From assembly GCF_000974445.1 (NCBI RefSeq), contig NZ_BBOJ01000037.1, positions 1 through 64,000 on the forward strand: DNA of 64,000 nucleotides, written 5' to 3'. The stretch's first letter is position 1. Each line of letters begins with the position of its first letter. The notes beneath the pieces were generated by a model. That model was not told where the DNA came from, made no database searches, and saw only the letters and a list, made by a program, of their open reading frames with translations. The stretch comes from Lentzea aerocolonigenes (GTDB lineage Bacteria; Actinomycetota; Actinomycetes; Mycobacteriales; Pseudonocardiaceae). This document shows positions 8,205 through 17,039 of the stretch, piece after piece. The position numbers and the translations under genes were made by a program.

Positions 8205-9097
8205 GAGCGGCTGGCCAGCGACCGCAGGAAGAAAGTCACGTTGGCAGGCCGTTCTGCAAGTCGCCGCATGAGATATCCGTACCACTGCTCACCGTAGGGG
8301 ACATAAACGCGCGTGCCGAGACGCCTCTGCTCCTCGGGCCGGATCCCGTACAGCATCTGGTACTCGAAGTCAGTTTTGTCATACCACCGTGCTCGTTCAC
8401 CGATGATCTCGATCAGCCGCGGGTCGTGCGTCGCGAACATCGGGTAGCCCTCTCCTGCCAGGAGAACGTTCAGGCACCGCACGTAGTTCAGGTCGACCTC
8501 GTGCGGGTCCTGGATCGCCACCTCGGGAGGTTCCGCGTAGGCGCCCTTGACCAGCCTCACCCGTGATCCGGGCCCGGCCAGGGCCTTGCAGTCGTCGAGC
8601 GTGCGGTGCAGGTAGCTCTGCAGCACCGCGCCCACCCACGGCCAGCTGCGGCGCAGCTCGTGCAGGATCCGCAGCGTCGAGTCCGTGGTGGTGTGGTCCT
8701 CCATGTCGAGCGTGACCGTCGTGCGGCACTGCTCGGCGGCGGCGCAGATCCGGGAGGCATTCGTCAGGGCGAGCGAGGAGTCCAGCGCCTGCCCGACGGC
8801 CGACAGCTTGACGCTCACTTCCGCGTTCTCGGCCAGACCGGCGGCGTGCAGCGCGTCGAGCAGTTCGAGGTACGCCTGCACGGTCTTCTCGGCCTGCGTC
8901 TTGTCCGTGGTGTCCTCGCCGAGGTAGTCGAGCGTCACCGGCAGGCCCAGGCCGCGCACGACCTCGACCGCGTCGGAGGTGCTCTCGCCCGCGACGAAAC
9001 GCTTCACGATGTCACGGCTGATCGGCGCGTTGGCGACGAGGTGGCGCACGGTCTCGTTGCGAGACGCAGCCATGATCAACGCTCGCAGCGGGTTCAC
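8201..9097 (-). CDS. Proline dehydrogenase
   Basis: 298 residues, the size of monofunctional PRODH. Characteristic blocks are RLVKGAYAEP, ATHDPRLIE and the substrate loop FEYQMLYGIRPEEQRRL, on a beta/alpha barrel that binds FAD. It oxidises proline to pyrroline-5-carboxylate and passes electrons to quinone at the membrane. It overlaps the thioesterase start by 4 bp. No P5C dehydrogenase lies beside it, and proC two genes on runs the reverse chemistry. The gene is not part of the corresponding M. tuberculosis neighbourhood. Confidence 0.9.
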   Translation of the reverse strand: MNPLRALIMAASRNETVRHLVANAPISRDIVKRFVAGESTSDAVEVVRGLGLPVTLDYLGEDTTDKTQAEKTVQAYLELLDALHAAGLAENAEVSVKLSAVGQALDSSLALTNASRICAAAEQCRTTVTLDMEDHTTTDSTLRILHELRRSWPWVGAVLQSYLHRTLDDCKALAGPGSRVRLVKGAYAEPPEVAIQDPHEVDLNYVRCLNVLLAGEGYPMFATHDPRLIEIIGERARWYDKTDFEYQMLYGIRPEEQRRLGTRVYVPYGEQWYGYLMRRLAERPANVTFFLRSLASRS

Positions 9098-9124
9098 ACC
9101 ACGAACCCTAACTCGCCGCTCAAC

Positions 9125-9955
9125 TCACCGGTGGCGGGACTCGCGACGGCCGACCTGCCAGTCCAGGTGCAGCCGCGCGAAGAGCAACGCCTCGGCGAGC
9201 ATCTCCCGCCGCGCCGCGGGCGAACCCGCCCGTCGCGTGTTGACCTCCAGCACGACCTGCCCGTCGAACCCGCCGCGCGCCAGCATCTCGCACAGCTCCG
9301 CACACGGCTGGGACCCGCGCCCCGGCACCATGTGCTCGTCCTTGGGCGCACCGGAGCCGTCGGCGAGGTGGATGTGCCGCAGCCCCTCGCCCATCCGCTT
9401 GGCCAGTTCCAACGCGTCCATGTGCGCGGCGGCCGAGTGCGACAGGTCGAGCGTGTAGTTGCGGTGCCCCACGTCGGTCGGGTCGATGGACGGCTTGAAC
9501 GCGGTCATCTGCACCGAACGGCCACGCCCCAGCGGGCGGCGCACCGGGAACATGTTCTCCACGGCGATCGCGATGCCGCTCTCGTCCTCCAGCGACGAGA
9601 CCAGCTCGGCGAAGGAGTCCGCGTACTTGCGCTGCCACCGGAACGGCGGGTGCAGCACCACGGTCGGCGCACCCAGGTCCTGAGCGGCCTGCACGGACTT
9701 GCGCAGGCGTTCGGCCGGGTCCGGCGACCACACCCGCTGCGAGATCAGCAGGCAGGGCGCGTGCACGGCCAGCACCGGCATACCCGTCCGGGACGACAGG
9801 CGGTCGACCGCGCGGATGTCCTGCGACACCGGGTCGGCCCACACCATCAGCTCGACGCCGTCGTACCCCAGTTCGGACGCGATGTCGAACGCCGCTCCGG
9901 CGGGCTGCGGATAGACCGACGCCGTGGAAAGCCCGACCGGGATGCGGGAGGTCAA
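9125..9955 (-). CDS. Sugar phosphate isomerase/epimerase-like TIM barrel (Rv0498-like)
   Basis: 276 residues from a TTG at 9955 (MTSRIPVGLSTASVYPQ). The TTG overlaps the TGA of the upstream membrane-protein gene, which suggests translational coupling and favours this start over longer in-frame ones. The AP-endonuclease-2 / xylose-isomerase-like barrel shows LGYDGVELMVWADP, VVLHPPFRWQRKY, AVENMFPV and LRHIHLADGSGAPKDEH, with His and Glu residues suited to divalent metal. Substrate unknown. It occupies the Rv0498 position. Confidence 0.8.
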   Translation of the reverse strand: MTSRIPVGLSTASVYPQPAGAAFDIASELGYDGVELMVWADPVSQDIRAVDRLSSRTGMPVLAVHAPCLLISQRVWSPDPAERLRKSVQAAQDLGAPTVVLHPPFRWQRKYADSFAELVSSLEDESGIAIAVENMFPVRRPLGRGRSVQMTAFKPSIDPTDVGHRNYTLDLSHSAAAHMDALELAKRMGEGLRHIHLADGSGAPKDEHMVPGRGSQPCAELCEMLARGGFDGQVVLEVNTRRAGSPAARREMLAEALLFARLHLDWQVGRRESRHR

Positions 9956-11325
9956 TTCTTCACCAGCAGCATCGCCGCTGGTGAGACGGTCACGATGAGG
10001 CCGACGAGGATGGCCAGGAGGGTGGTTTGGAGGTCGTCCGCTCTGCGGATCTTTCGAACCAGCAACACCAGACCCACGGTAACGGCCAGCGCGACCACGA
10101 GTGCGGCCACCGCCTGCGTGCGCCACAGGAAGTTGAACGCGAGCCACAGCCCCGCGCCGCCGAGCACGCCGACCGCGAGCTGGCCGATCATGATCAGCCA
10201 CTCCTTGGCCGGCGAGCGCTGCGCCTCGTCCTCGGGCTCCTCGTCGACCTCGTCGGCGTCGTCGAGGCCCGCGGGACCCTCGTCCGCGTCCCTCTCATCG
10301 TCGTTGTCGGTGAGGTAGTCGTCCTCGGCGCGGTAGACGGCGTACTCCTGCGAGTCGTCGTCGTCCACGTACGGGCCGGGGTGAGCCGCGGTGGACTCCA
10401 TCGGCGCCATCGACAGGTCGGTGTGCGCGTCCGCGTCGTCGTCGCCGAACCAGGCGTCCGGCTGGTTGTTCGGCAACGGCTCCGGCAGCCTCGGCGGCGC
10501 GGGCGGCACGATCAGCACGGACTCGGTCTCGAGCGCGGCGATCTTGTCCACCGGCGCCTTGGCCGGGATGCGCGGGAGCTGCTCGGTCATGGCCTCGCGC
10601 GGAGGCATACCGGGCTTCTGGACCGGCGTGGGCATCTGCACCGACGGCGGGATCGGCATCGGGCCCGACGGCATCGGCCCCGACGGCGGCGGACCCGGCT
10701 TCGGCGGGCGCGTGATGTTGGTGCGCGACGGGGCCGGTGCGCCCGCGTCGAGCCGCGAGCTCACCTGGTCGGGACGCGGCACGTCGGGCCGGGGCATGTC
10801 CGAACGGGACGGCGCGTCGGGACGGGCGGCGTCGGGGCGGAGCAGGTCCGTGCGGGACGGCGCCTCGGGACGGGTGGCCTCGGGACGGGGCATGTCGGAC
10901 CGCGACGGCTGGTCGCGCACCGGCGGCACCTGCCGGGTCTGCTCGGCGGCAGCGGCGGGCGGCGGCGCGGGAGCGGGTCTGCGGACCTGCGGCGGCTGCG
11001 CGGGCGGTGCGACCGGCGGCTTCGGCTGATACGCCGTGCGCTCGGCGGCGGCGGGTGGCGGCGGTGCGACGGGCGGGGGTTCGGGGGCCGCGCGACGACC
11101 GGGCGCGGGCGCCTCGTCGTCGCGGATCGCCATCAGCCGGCCGCTGTCGGACAGGACCCGCTCGATGATCGTCTGGGGCGCGGTCTCCGGCTGCTGGACG
11201 TCGTCCTCGTCGTCAGCCGCCCGGCGGCGTCGCCGACGTGGCGCACTCTCTGCGCTGCCCCCGTACTGGGCGAGCAGCTCAGCGACTGTGCGCTGCGTCT
11301 GGTCCGATCCGCTCTCTCGACTCAT
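9952..11325 (-). CDS. Pro-rich membrane protein (Rv0497-like)
   Basis: 457 residues from ATG 11325, which overlaps the Ppx/GppA stop as TGATG. The first 300 residues are Pro/Arg/Ala-rich and low complexity, with repeated SRSDMPRPD-like units around 150-200. An acidic stretch at 310-375 (DDDDSQEYAVYRAEDDY) precedes two C-terminal membrane segments (AVGVLGGAGLWLAFNFLW; VAALVVALAVTVGLVLLV). A long cytoplasmic disordered arm on a small membrane anchor is likely. It matches Rv0497 by position. No catalytic motif is visible. Confidence 0.75.
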   Translation of the reverse strand: MSRESGSDQTQRTVAELLAQYGGSAESAPRRRRRRAADDEDDVQQPETAPQTIIERVLSDSGRLMAIRDDEAPAPGRRAAPEPPPVAPPPPAAAERTAYQPKPPVAPPAQPPQVRRPAPAPPPAAAAEQTRQVPPVRDQPSRSDMPRPEATRPEAPSRTDLLRPDAARPDAPSRSDMPRPDVPRPDQVSSRLDAGAPAPSRTNITRPPKPGPPPSGPMPSGPMPIPPSVQMPTPVQKPGMPPREAMTEQLPRIPAKAPVDKIAALETESVLIVPPAPPRLPEPLPNNQPDAWFGDDDADAHTDLSMAPMESTAAHPGPYVDDDDSQEYAVYRAEDDYLTDNDDERDADEGPAGLDDADEVDEEPEDEAQRSPAKEWLIMIGQLAVGVLGGAGLWLAFNFLWRTQAVAALVVALAVTVGLVLLVRKIRRADDLQTTLLAILVGLIVTVSPAAMLLVKN

Positions 11326-12305
11326 CAACTCCACCGTGCCCCGGTCTGGCCAGTCCGTCCAGTATCGCTCTGGTCCGTCCCATCAGTGTGGTCCAGCCGC
11401 CGGAGGATGACACCCTCCCGCAGGGCCCAGGGGCAAATCTCCAGCTGCGTGAGTGACAGGGCTCGCATTGTTGCCTCCGCGACCAGCGCACCCGCGAGGA
11501 GCTGGTGCGCGCGCGAAGTGCTCACGCCTTCCAGCTCGGCGAGGTCGCCGGCCGACATCCGGGAAATGAACGCGATCAGCTGCCGCAGGCCGGCATCGGT
11601 GAGCACCCGTCGTGCCCTGGGCCCGGCAGACGATGGCGCGGCCCCGGTGAGCCGCGCCAGCGTTCGGAAAGTTTTTGAGGTCGCAACCACCCGATCGGGT
11701 TCACCGGCTCGTTTCAGCTTCCGCGCCACGGGCGCCATCTGTTCGGCGAGCCAGTCGGTGGTCTCGCGGACCTCCGAGCGCCGGGGTGGGTCCTTCTTGA
11801 AGCGGGTCCTGGTGAGCCTTCCCGCACCCAGCGGCACCGAGAAGGCCATGTCGGGACTCTCGTCGCGGCCGACCGCGAGCTCCAGCGAGCCACCACCGAT
11901 GTCGAGGCACAGCAGCTTGCCCGCGGACCAGCCGTACCAGCGGCGGACCGCGAGGAAGGTGTAGCGGGCCTCGTCCTCGCCGGACAGGACCTGGAGATCG
12001 ACCCCGGTCTCGCCGCGCACCCGGTCGAGCACCTCCGCGGAGTTGCCCGCCTCGCGCACCGCCGAGGTCGCGAACGCCATCAGGTCGTCGCAGCCGGACC
12101 GCTTGGCCGACGCCTTGGCGCCGGCCACCGCGCGAACCAGCTGGTCAGCGCCCGCTTTCGTGAGCATGCCCTTGGAGTCGAGCTGCTCGGCGAGACGCAG
12201 CATCGACTTCTCGGACGTCATCGGGATGGGGTGGGCACCACGATGCGCGTCCACCACCAGAAGGTGGACGGTGTTGGAACCCACGTCGAGAACGCCCAGG
12301 CGCAC
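11325..12305 (-). CDS. Ppx/GppA-family exopolyphosphatase
   Basis: 326 residues. An actin/hexokinase-like fold starts with LGVLDVGSNTVHLLVVDAH (phosphate 1) and has LCLDIGGGSLELAVGRD (phosphate 2). Members remove terminal phosphate from polyphosphate or pppGpp. At this length it lacks the C-terminal HD domain of E. coli Ppx, as do the actinobacterial short forms. The place next to regX3-senX3 fits a role in phosphate reserve turnover and matches Rv0496. Confidence 0.88.
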   Translation of the reverse strand: MRLGVLDVGSNTVHLLVVDAHRGAHPIPMTSEKSMLRLAEQLDSKGMLTKAGADQLVRAVAGAKASAKRSGCDDLMAFATSAVREAGNSAEVLDRVRGETGVDLQVLSGEDEARYTFLAVRRWYGWSAGKLLCLDIGGGSLELAVGRDESPDMAFSVPLGAGRLTRTRFKKDPPRRSEVRETTDWLAEQMAPVARKLKRAGEPDRVVATSKTFRTLARLTGAAPSSAGPRARRVLTDAGLRQLIAFISRMSAGDLAELEGVSTSRAHQLLAGALVAEATMRALSLTQLEICPWALREGVILRRLDHTDGTDQSDTGRTGQTGARWS

Positions 12306-12332
12306 GCCGGAAACGGTACCTGGTCGTGTCCG

Positions 12333-13013
12333 TCAGGACTCGAACTTGTAACCGAGACCCCTGACGGTCACCAGGTGACGAGGAGCCGACGGGTCCGGTT
12401 CGATCTTCGACCGCAGCCGCTTGACGTGCACGTCCAGCGTTTTCGTGTCGCCGACGTAGTCCGCGCCCCACACCCGGTCGATCAACTGGCCCCTGGTCAG
12501 GACGCGGCCGACGTTGCGCAGCAGGTACTCGAGGAGGTCGAACTCCTTGAGGGGCAGGCTGACGTCCTGGCCGCCGACGGTGACGACGTGGCGTTCCACG
12601 TCCATCCGCACCGGGCCGGCCTCCAGGATCTGCGGCAGCAGGTCCTCGGACTCGCCGCCGCGGCGCAGCACCGCGCGGATGCGGGCGATGAGCTCACGCG
12701 CCGAGTACGGCTTGGTGACGTAGTCGTCCGCGCCCAGTTCGAGGCCCACGACCTTGTCGATCTCGCTGTCGCGCGCGGTCACCATGATCACCGGCACGGC
12801 CGAGCGCTGCCGCAGCTGCTTGCAGACGTCGGTGCCGCTCATGCCGGGCAGCATGAGGTCGAGCAGCACGATGTCGGCGCCGTTGCGGTCGAACTCCTCC
12901 AGCGCCTCCTGACCGGTGGCCGCGAGCGCCGCGGTGAACCCCTCCTTGCGCAGCAGGAAGGCGAGCGGATCGGCGAAGGACTCCTCGTCCTCCACGATGA
13001 GCACCCTGGTCAC
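12333..13013 (-). CDS. regX3: Two-component response regulator RegX3
   Basis: 226 residues: receiver domain (acidic pocket VEDEE, phospho-Asp in VLLDLMLPGMSG, Lys in VTKPYSARE) and an OmpR-type winged helix (LLEYLLRNVGRVLTRGQLIDRVWG, TLDVHVKRLRSKIE). It overlaps senX3 by 4 bp. The pair governs phosphate-starvation genes in mycobacteria (as PhoP-PhoR in Streptomyces). Neighbours ppx and gpmA fit that setting. Confidence 0.93.
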   Translation of the reverse strand: MTRVLIVEDEESFADPLAFLLRKEGFTAALAATGQEALEEFDRNGADIVLLDLMLPGMSGTDVCKQLRQRSAVPVIMVTARDSEIDKVVGLELGADDYVTKPYSARELIARIRAVLRRGGESEDLLPQILEAGPVRMDVERHVVTVGGQDVSLPLKEFDLLEYLLRNVGRVLTRGQLIDRVWGADYVGDTKTLDVHVKRLRSKIEPDPSAPRHLVTVRGLGYKFES

Positions 13014-14182
13014 AGCTCTCCTCCTGAGTCACCCGCGCCAGTCGGCACGAGAGTCGGGTTGGGCTCGGTCGCCGCGGCCGGCAGCCGCAGCGTGAAGGTG
13101 GACCCCGTTCCTGGCAGGCTCCACAGCTTCACCTCACCGCCGTGGTTGGCGGCGACGTGCTTGACGATCGCGAGCCCGAGGCCGGTGCCCCCGGTCGCAC
13201 GTGATCGGGCCTTGTCGACGCGGTAGAACCGCTCGAAGACGCGTTGCTGCTGGTCCTCGGCGATGCCGATGCCGCGGTCGGTCACGGCGATCTCGACGTG
13301 CCCGTCCACGAGCCTGCGGCTCACCGAGACGGGACTTCCGGGCGGCGAGTACGCGACAGCGTTGTCCAGCAGGTTCGTCAGCGCCGTGACCAGCAACGAC
13401 CGGTCACCCGGCACGACGAAACCGCTCGGTTCGTCGGTGGTGATCGAGATGTCGACCGACTCGGCGGCGAGCTTGGACCGCGACAGCGCCTCGTTGATCA
13501 CGACGTCGATCTCGGTGTCGGACAGCTCCGGCAGCTTCTCCGCGCCCTGCAGGCGGGACAGCGCGATCAGCTCGGTGACGAGCGTGCCGAGGCGGGTGGC
13601 CTCCTGCATGATCTTCGCGCTGAACCGGCGGACCTCCTCCTGGTCGTCGCTCGCGTCCAGCACGGCCTCCGCCAGCAGCGCCAGCGCACCGACGGGGGTC
13701 TTCAGCTCGTGGCTCACGTTGGCCACGAAGTCGCGCCGCGTCTTCTCCAGCCGCACCGACTCCGACTCGTCCGTGGCGTCGACCACGATGAAGTCCTCGA
13801 CGAGCTGCCTGACCTCGGCGTGCACCGCCTCGGGCTGCCGTCCGCCGCGCTGGGCGTCGAGCGGCGAGAGGTCGACGTAGACGACCTCGTTGCTGTTGCG
13901 GACGGCCTCCGCGGCCTTGCGCGCCCGGTCGTCGACGCGGTTGTTGCGCACGACGCCGAGCTCTTCGGCACGCGGGTTGTGCAGCACGACGTCGCCGAAG
14001 TGGTTCAGCACCACGATGCCGTCGTGGGAGTCGTGGACGATCTGCTGGATCAGGTCGCCGACTGTCAGACCGGCCGGCTTCTTCTGGTGGCGCGGGGCCG
14101 TGACCCGGCCGACGAAGAAAGCGGCGATCGCGCCGATGAGCGCGAGGCCGATCGACACAGCGAGGTAACCCGTTGTGGTCAC
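13010..14182 (-). CDS. senX3: Sensor histidine kinase SenX3
   Basis: 390 residues. One N-terminal membrane segment (YLAVSIGLALIGAIAAFFVG), a PAS-like region (about 45-140, IVHDSHDGIVVLNHFGDVV), HisKA with FVANVSHELKTPVGAL (phospho-His) and HATPase_c with NLLDNAVAYSP, GIGIAEDQQ and GTGLGLAIVKHVA. It phosphorylates RegX3. Only one clear membrane span is visible. A palindromic element and the gpmA gene lie upstream. Confidence 0.93.
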   Translation of the reverse strand: MTTTGYLAVSIGLALIGAIAAFFVGRVTAPRHQKKPAGLTVGDLIQQIVHDSHDGIVVLNHFGDVVLHNPRAEELGVVRNNRVDDRARKAAEAVRNSNEVVYVDLSPLDAQRGGRQPEAVHAEVRQLVEDFIVVDATDESESVRLEKTRRDFVANVSHELKTPVGALALLAEAVLDASDDQEEVRRFSAKIMQEATRLGTLVTELIALSRLQGAEKLPELSDTEIDVVINEALSRSKLAAESVDISITTDEPSGFVVPGDRSLLVTALTNLLDNAVAYSPPGSPVSVSRRLVDGHVEIAVTDRGIGIAEDQQQRVFERFYRVDKARSRATGGTGLGLAIVKHVAANHGGEVKLWSLPGTGSTFTLRLPAAATEPNPTLVPTGAGDSGGEL

Positions 14183-14314
14183 GAAGCGAATGGTAAGCAG
14201 CTCAGAGGTGTCTTGGCCTAGTGCGGGAGCGTGAACCGTGATACCCGCGACACCTCAGTGGACGGTTGTTCCGTCGCTGGTCAGACGCCGTTCACCCAAC
14301 CGTGATGCTTCAAA

Positions 14315-14367
14315 TGCACGCGGGGAGCTTTCGTTCACTCCTGATGAACGAAAGGTCCCCGCGTGCA
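14315..14367. repeat. ACGCGGGG palindromic element, copy 2
   Basis: Two 23-nt arms (14315-14337 and 14345-14367) with one mismatch around the 7-nt loop CTCCTGA. The core arm is ACGCGGGGAGCTTTCGT. It starts 4 bp beyond the gpmA stop, so it may also end gpmA transcripts upstream of senX3. Confidence 0.85.
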
Positions 14368-14371
14368 GTAA

Positions 14372-15118
14372 TCAACGGCCCTGGTTGGCCACCGCGGCGA
14401 TGGCGTCCTTCGCGGCGTCCGGGTCCAGGTATTCGCCACCCGGCTTGAGCGGCTTCAGGTCCTCGTCGAGGTCGTAGCGCAACGGGATGCCCGTGGGGAT
14501 GTTCAGACCCGCGATGGCCTCGTCCGAGATGCCGTCGAGGTGCTTCACGAGCGCGCGCAGCGAGTTGCCGTGCGCGGCGACCAGGACGGTCTTGCCGGTG
14601 CGCAGGTCGGGGACGATCGACGACTCCCAGTACGGGATCATGCGCTCGACGACGTCCTTGAGGCACTCGGTCAGCGGCAGGTCCGGGCCGAGGTCCGCGT
14701 AGCGCGGATCGGTGTCCTGCGAGTACTCGCTGCCCGGCTCGATGGGCGGCGGCGGGGTGTCGTACGAGCGGCGCCAGAGCATGAACTGCTCCTCGCCGAA
14801 CTCCTCGAGCGTCTGCTTCTTGTTCTTGCCCTGCAAGGCGCCGTAGTGACGCTCGTTGAGGCGCCAGTCGCGGCGGACCGGGATCCAGTGCCGGTCGGCG
14901 GCGTCCAGCGCCAGGTTCGCGGTCATGATCGCCCGGCGCATCAGCGACGTGTGCAGGATCTCCGGCAGCACACCGGCTTCGCGCAGCAGCTGGCCGCCGC
15001 GGCGGGCCTCCCGCTCGCCCTTCTCCGACAGGGGAACGTCCACCCAGCCGGTGAACAGGTTCTCCGCGTTCCACGTGCTCTCGCCGTGGCGGAGCAGCAC
15101 CAAGGTTCCGACAGACAT
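14372..15118 (-). CDS. gpmA: 2,3-bisphosphoglycerate-dependent phosphoglycerate mutase
   Basis: 248 residues. The phospho-histidine motif [20 protein letters not shown] is at the N-terminus, with [19 protein letters not shown] and the second His in [13 protein letters not shown]. It interconverts 3- and 2-phosphoglycerate in glycolysis. Its place upstream of senX3-regX3 is the M. tuberculosis gpm1 (Rv0489) order. A conserved palindrome follows the gene. Confidence 0.96.
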   Translation of the reverse strand: MSVGTLVLLRHGESTWNAENLFTGWVDVPLSEKGEREARRGGQLLREAGVLPEILHTSLMRRAIMTANLALDAADRHWIPVRRDWRLNERHYGALQGKNKKQTLEEFGEEQFMLWRRSYDTPPPPIEPGSEYSQDTDPRYADLGPDLPLTECLKDVVERMIPYWESSIVPDLRTGKTVLVAAHGNSLRALVKHLDGISDEAIAGLNIPTGIPLRYDLDEDLKPLKPGGEYLDPDAAKDAIAAVANQGR

Positions 15119-15123
15119 GGCAG

Positions 15124-15189
15124 CTAGCCTGCCATGCCGACCCTCCCGCCGTACCCCGGCAGGTCACCGTGACCCACGCCGTGGGATTC
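15124..15189 (-). pseudogene. Second, decayed copy of a VOC-protein C-terminus
   Basis: Minus-strand reading [21 protein letters not shown], then TAG at 15124-15126. It repeats the tail ESHGVDHGDRPGYGRRVG of the fragment at 15260-15418, about 18 residues with three changes. No start or domain body exists upstream. It lies just before gpmA and is probably a tandem-duplicated remnant. Confidence 0.55.
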
Positions 15190-15259
15190 GCCGGCGAGCG
15201 AGGACGCCGGGCGGCCGTGCACGCGGCCGGCCGCCGAGATGACCACAGCGTGCGGCACG

Positions 15260-15418
15260 TCAGCCGACCCTCCTGCCGTACCCGGGCCGGTCGCCGTGGT
15301 CCACGCCGTGCGACTCGTCGGTGTAGACGTGGATCTCCAGCCCGTCCGGGTCGTTGAAGACCAGCAGCCACCCGATGCTCGCCTCGATCTCCGGCGAATG
15401 GGGGATCCCGAGCGCGAA
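15260..15418 (-). pseudogene. C-terminal fragment of a VOC/glyoxalase-family protein
   Basis: An open minus-strand stretch reads FALGIPHSPEIEASIGWLLV, then FNDPDGLEIHVYTDE, then SHGVDHGDRPGYGRRVG and TGA at 15260-15262. The F-N-D-P-D-G-L-E-I-H segment is the last strand and metal-Glu region of VOC (glyoxalase/bleomycin-resistance) proteins. The N-terminal two thirds are gone, replaced by the terminator of the upstream ligase gene. It is therefore a truncated relic. The 355-bp gap 15119-15473 holds only this, its shorter copy and the terminator. Confidence 0.7.
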
Positions 15419-15424
15419 AACGAC

Positions 15425-15464
15425 GAGTGCCCCCGGCACGCCCGCACGGGGTGCCGGGGCACTC
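15425..15464 (-). terminator. Hairpin downstream of the acyl-CoA ligase gene
   Basis: Arms GAGTGCCCCCGGCAC and GTGCCGGGGCACTC pair with one bulged base around an 11-nt loop, about 10 bp past the ligase stop. Confidence 0.75.
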
Positions 15465-15473
15465 GCAAGCGAA

Positions 15474-17039
15474 TCAGGCCTGTTCGCGCGCCCGGAGGTC
15501 CTTGCGCAGGATCTTGCCCGACGCCGACTTCGGGATCGCCTCGATGAACTCGACCACGCGCACCTTCTTGTGCGGCGCCACGTGCTCGGCCACGAACGCC
15601 ATCACGGCTTCCTCGGTGATCGTGGAGTCGGGCTGGCGCACCACGAACGCCTTCGGGACCTCCTCGCCGTCCGCGTCGCGCACGCCGATGACCGCCGCGT
15701 CGGCGATCTCGTCGTGGGTCAGCAGCACGGCTTCGAGCTCGGCGGGCGGGACCTGGTAGCCCTTGTACTTGATGAGTTCCTTGACGCGGTCGACGATCGA
15801 GACGATGCCGTCGGCGTCGATCACCGCCACGTCGCCGGTGTGCAGCCAGCCGTCGTCGTCGATCGTGGCGGCGGTGGCCTCGGGGTTGTTCAGGTAGCCC
15901 TTCATGATGTTCGGGCCCTTGCACCAGAGCTCGCCGCGTTCGCCCACGCCGACGTCGGAACCGGTGGCCGGGTCGACCAGGCGGCACTCCAGGTTCGGGA
16001 TGATCACGCCGACCGTGCCGATCGAGATGTCGTCGCGGCCGTCCGGGATCGCGTGGCTGACCGGTGACATCTCGGTCATGCCGTAGCCCTGCGCGACCTT
16101 GCAGCCGATGCGCTTCTTCACCGCGTCGGCGAGGTCCTCGTCCAGCGGCGCGGCGCCGGAGAAGAGCATCTTCATCGGGGACAGGTCGTACTGGTCGACG
16201 ATCGGGTGCTTCGCGAGGGCGACGGCGACCGGCGGGGCGATGTACACGCGGTCGGTCTTGTGCTCGGCGATCACGCGGAGGAACTCGGGCAGCTCGAACT
16301 TCGGCAGCGTCACGACGACACCGCCGATGTAGAGGCCGTTGTTCATCAGCACCTGCATGCCGTAGATGTGGAAGAACGGCAGCACAGCAAGAATTCGCGT
16401 TTCCGGGCCCACATCCGAAAGAATTGGGCCGCACTGCACGAGATTCGCAACGAGGTTGCGGTGCGTCAGCATCACGCCCTTGGGCAACGCGGTCGTGCCG
16501 GACGAGTACGGCAGCACCGCGACGTCCTCGGCCGGGTTGATCTCCACCTCGGGCACGGGGTGGTCGTTGGCGAGCAGCTCACCCAACGACGGGTAGCCCT
16601 CGGCGCCGTCGAGCACGACGACGTCGGTCACGCCGGCCTTCGCGGCGCCGGGTGCCGCGTTGGGCAGCAGCACGGACACCGTGAACAGCATCTTCGCGCC
16701 CGCGTCGTGCAGCTGGTGCGCGACCTCGTCGGGCGTGTAGAGCGCGTTGATCGTGGTGGCGGTGGCGCCCGCGCGCAGGATGCCGTGGAAGACGACGGCG
16801 TAGTACGGCGTGTTCGGGCTGAGGATGCCGACCACGTCGCCCTTGCCGATGCCGCGCGCGGCGAGTGCTGCGGCCATGCGGTCGATCGCCCCGGCGAGCT
16901 GGCCGTAGGTGAGCGTGGCGCCGGACATGCCGTCGATCAACGCAACCCGGTCCGCCCGGTCGGCTATGTCGCCGAAAAGCAGCTGGTGCAGCGAAACGTC
17001 GGGGATCTCGACGTCGGGGAACGGACTGCGAAAGACCAT
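15474..17039 (-). CDS. AMP-forming acyl/aryl-CoA ligase (4-coumarate-CoA ligase-like)
   Basis: 521 residues of the ANL superfamily. The AMP-binding P-loop is LPYSSGTTALPKGVMLTHRNL, A5 is QGYGMTEMSPVSH, A7 GELWCKGPNIMKGYLNNPE, A8 WLHTGDVAVIDADGIVSIVDRVKELIKYKG (hinge), and A10 carries the catalytic Lys in PKSASGKILRKDLR. It activates a carboxylic acid as adenylate and then CoA thioester. Length and motifs fit the 4CL/FadD group; the acid is unknown. It is a single-gene unit with its own terminator and is not part of the mycobacterial order. Confidence 0.88.
   Translation of the reverse strand: MVFRSPFPDVEIPDVSLHQLLFGDIADRADRVALIDGMSGATLTYGQLAGAIDRMAAALAARGIGKGDVVGILSPNTPYYAVVFHGILRAGATATTINALYTPDEVAHQLHDAGAKMLFTVSVLLPNAAPGAAKAGVTDVVVLDGAEGYPSLGELLANDHPVPEVEINPAEDVAVLPYSSGTTALPKGVMLTHRNLVANLVQCGPILSDVGPETRILAVLPFFHIYGMQVLMNNGLYIGGVVVTLPKFELPEFLRVIAEHKTDRVYIAPPVAVALAKHPIVDQYDLSPMKMLFSGAAPLDEDLADAVKKRIGCKVAQGYGMTEMSPVSHAIPDGRDDISIGTVGVIIPNLECRLVDPATGSDVGVGERGELWCKGPNIMKGYLNNPEATAATIDDDGWLHTGDVAVIDADGIVSIVDRVKELIKYKGYQVPPAELEAVLLTHDEIADAAVIGVRDADGEEVPKAFVVRQPDSTITEEAVMAFVAEHVAPHKKVRVVEFIEAIPKSASGKILRKDLRAREQA

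Noticed and set aside
8606-10318. 570-codon plus-strand open frame over proline dehydrogenase and the Rv0498-like gene
   Set aside because: Low-complexity Arg/His-rich shadow. The minus-strand genes beneath it have family motifs and coupled starts.
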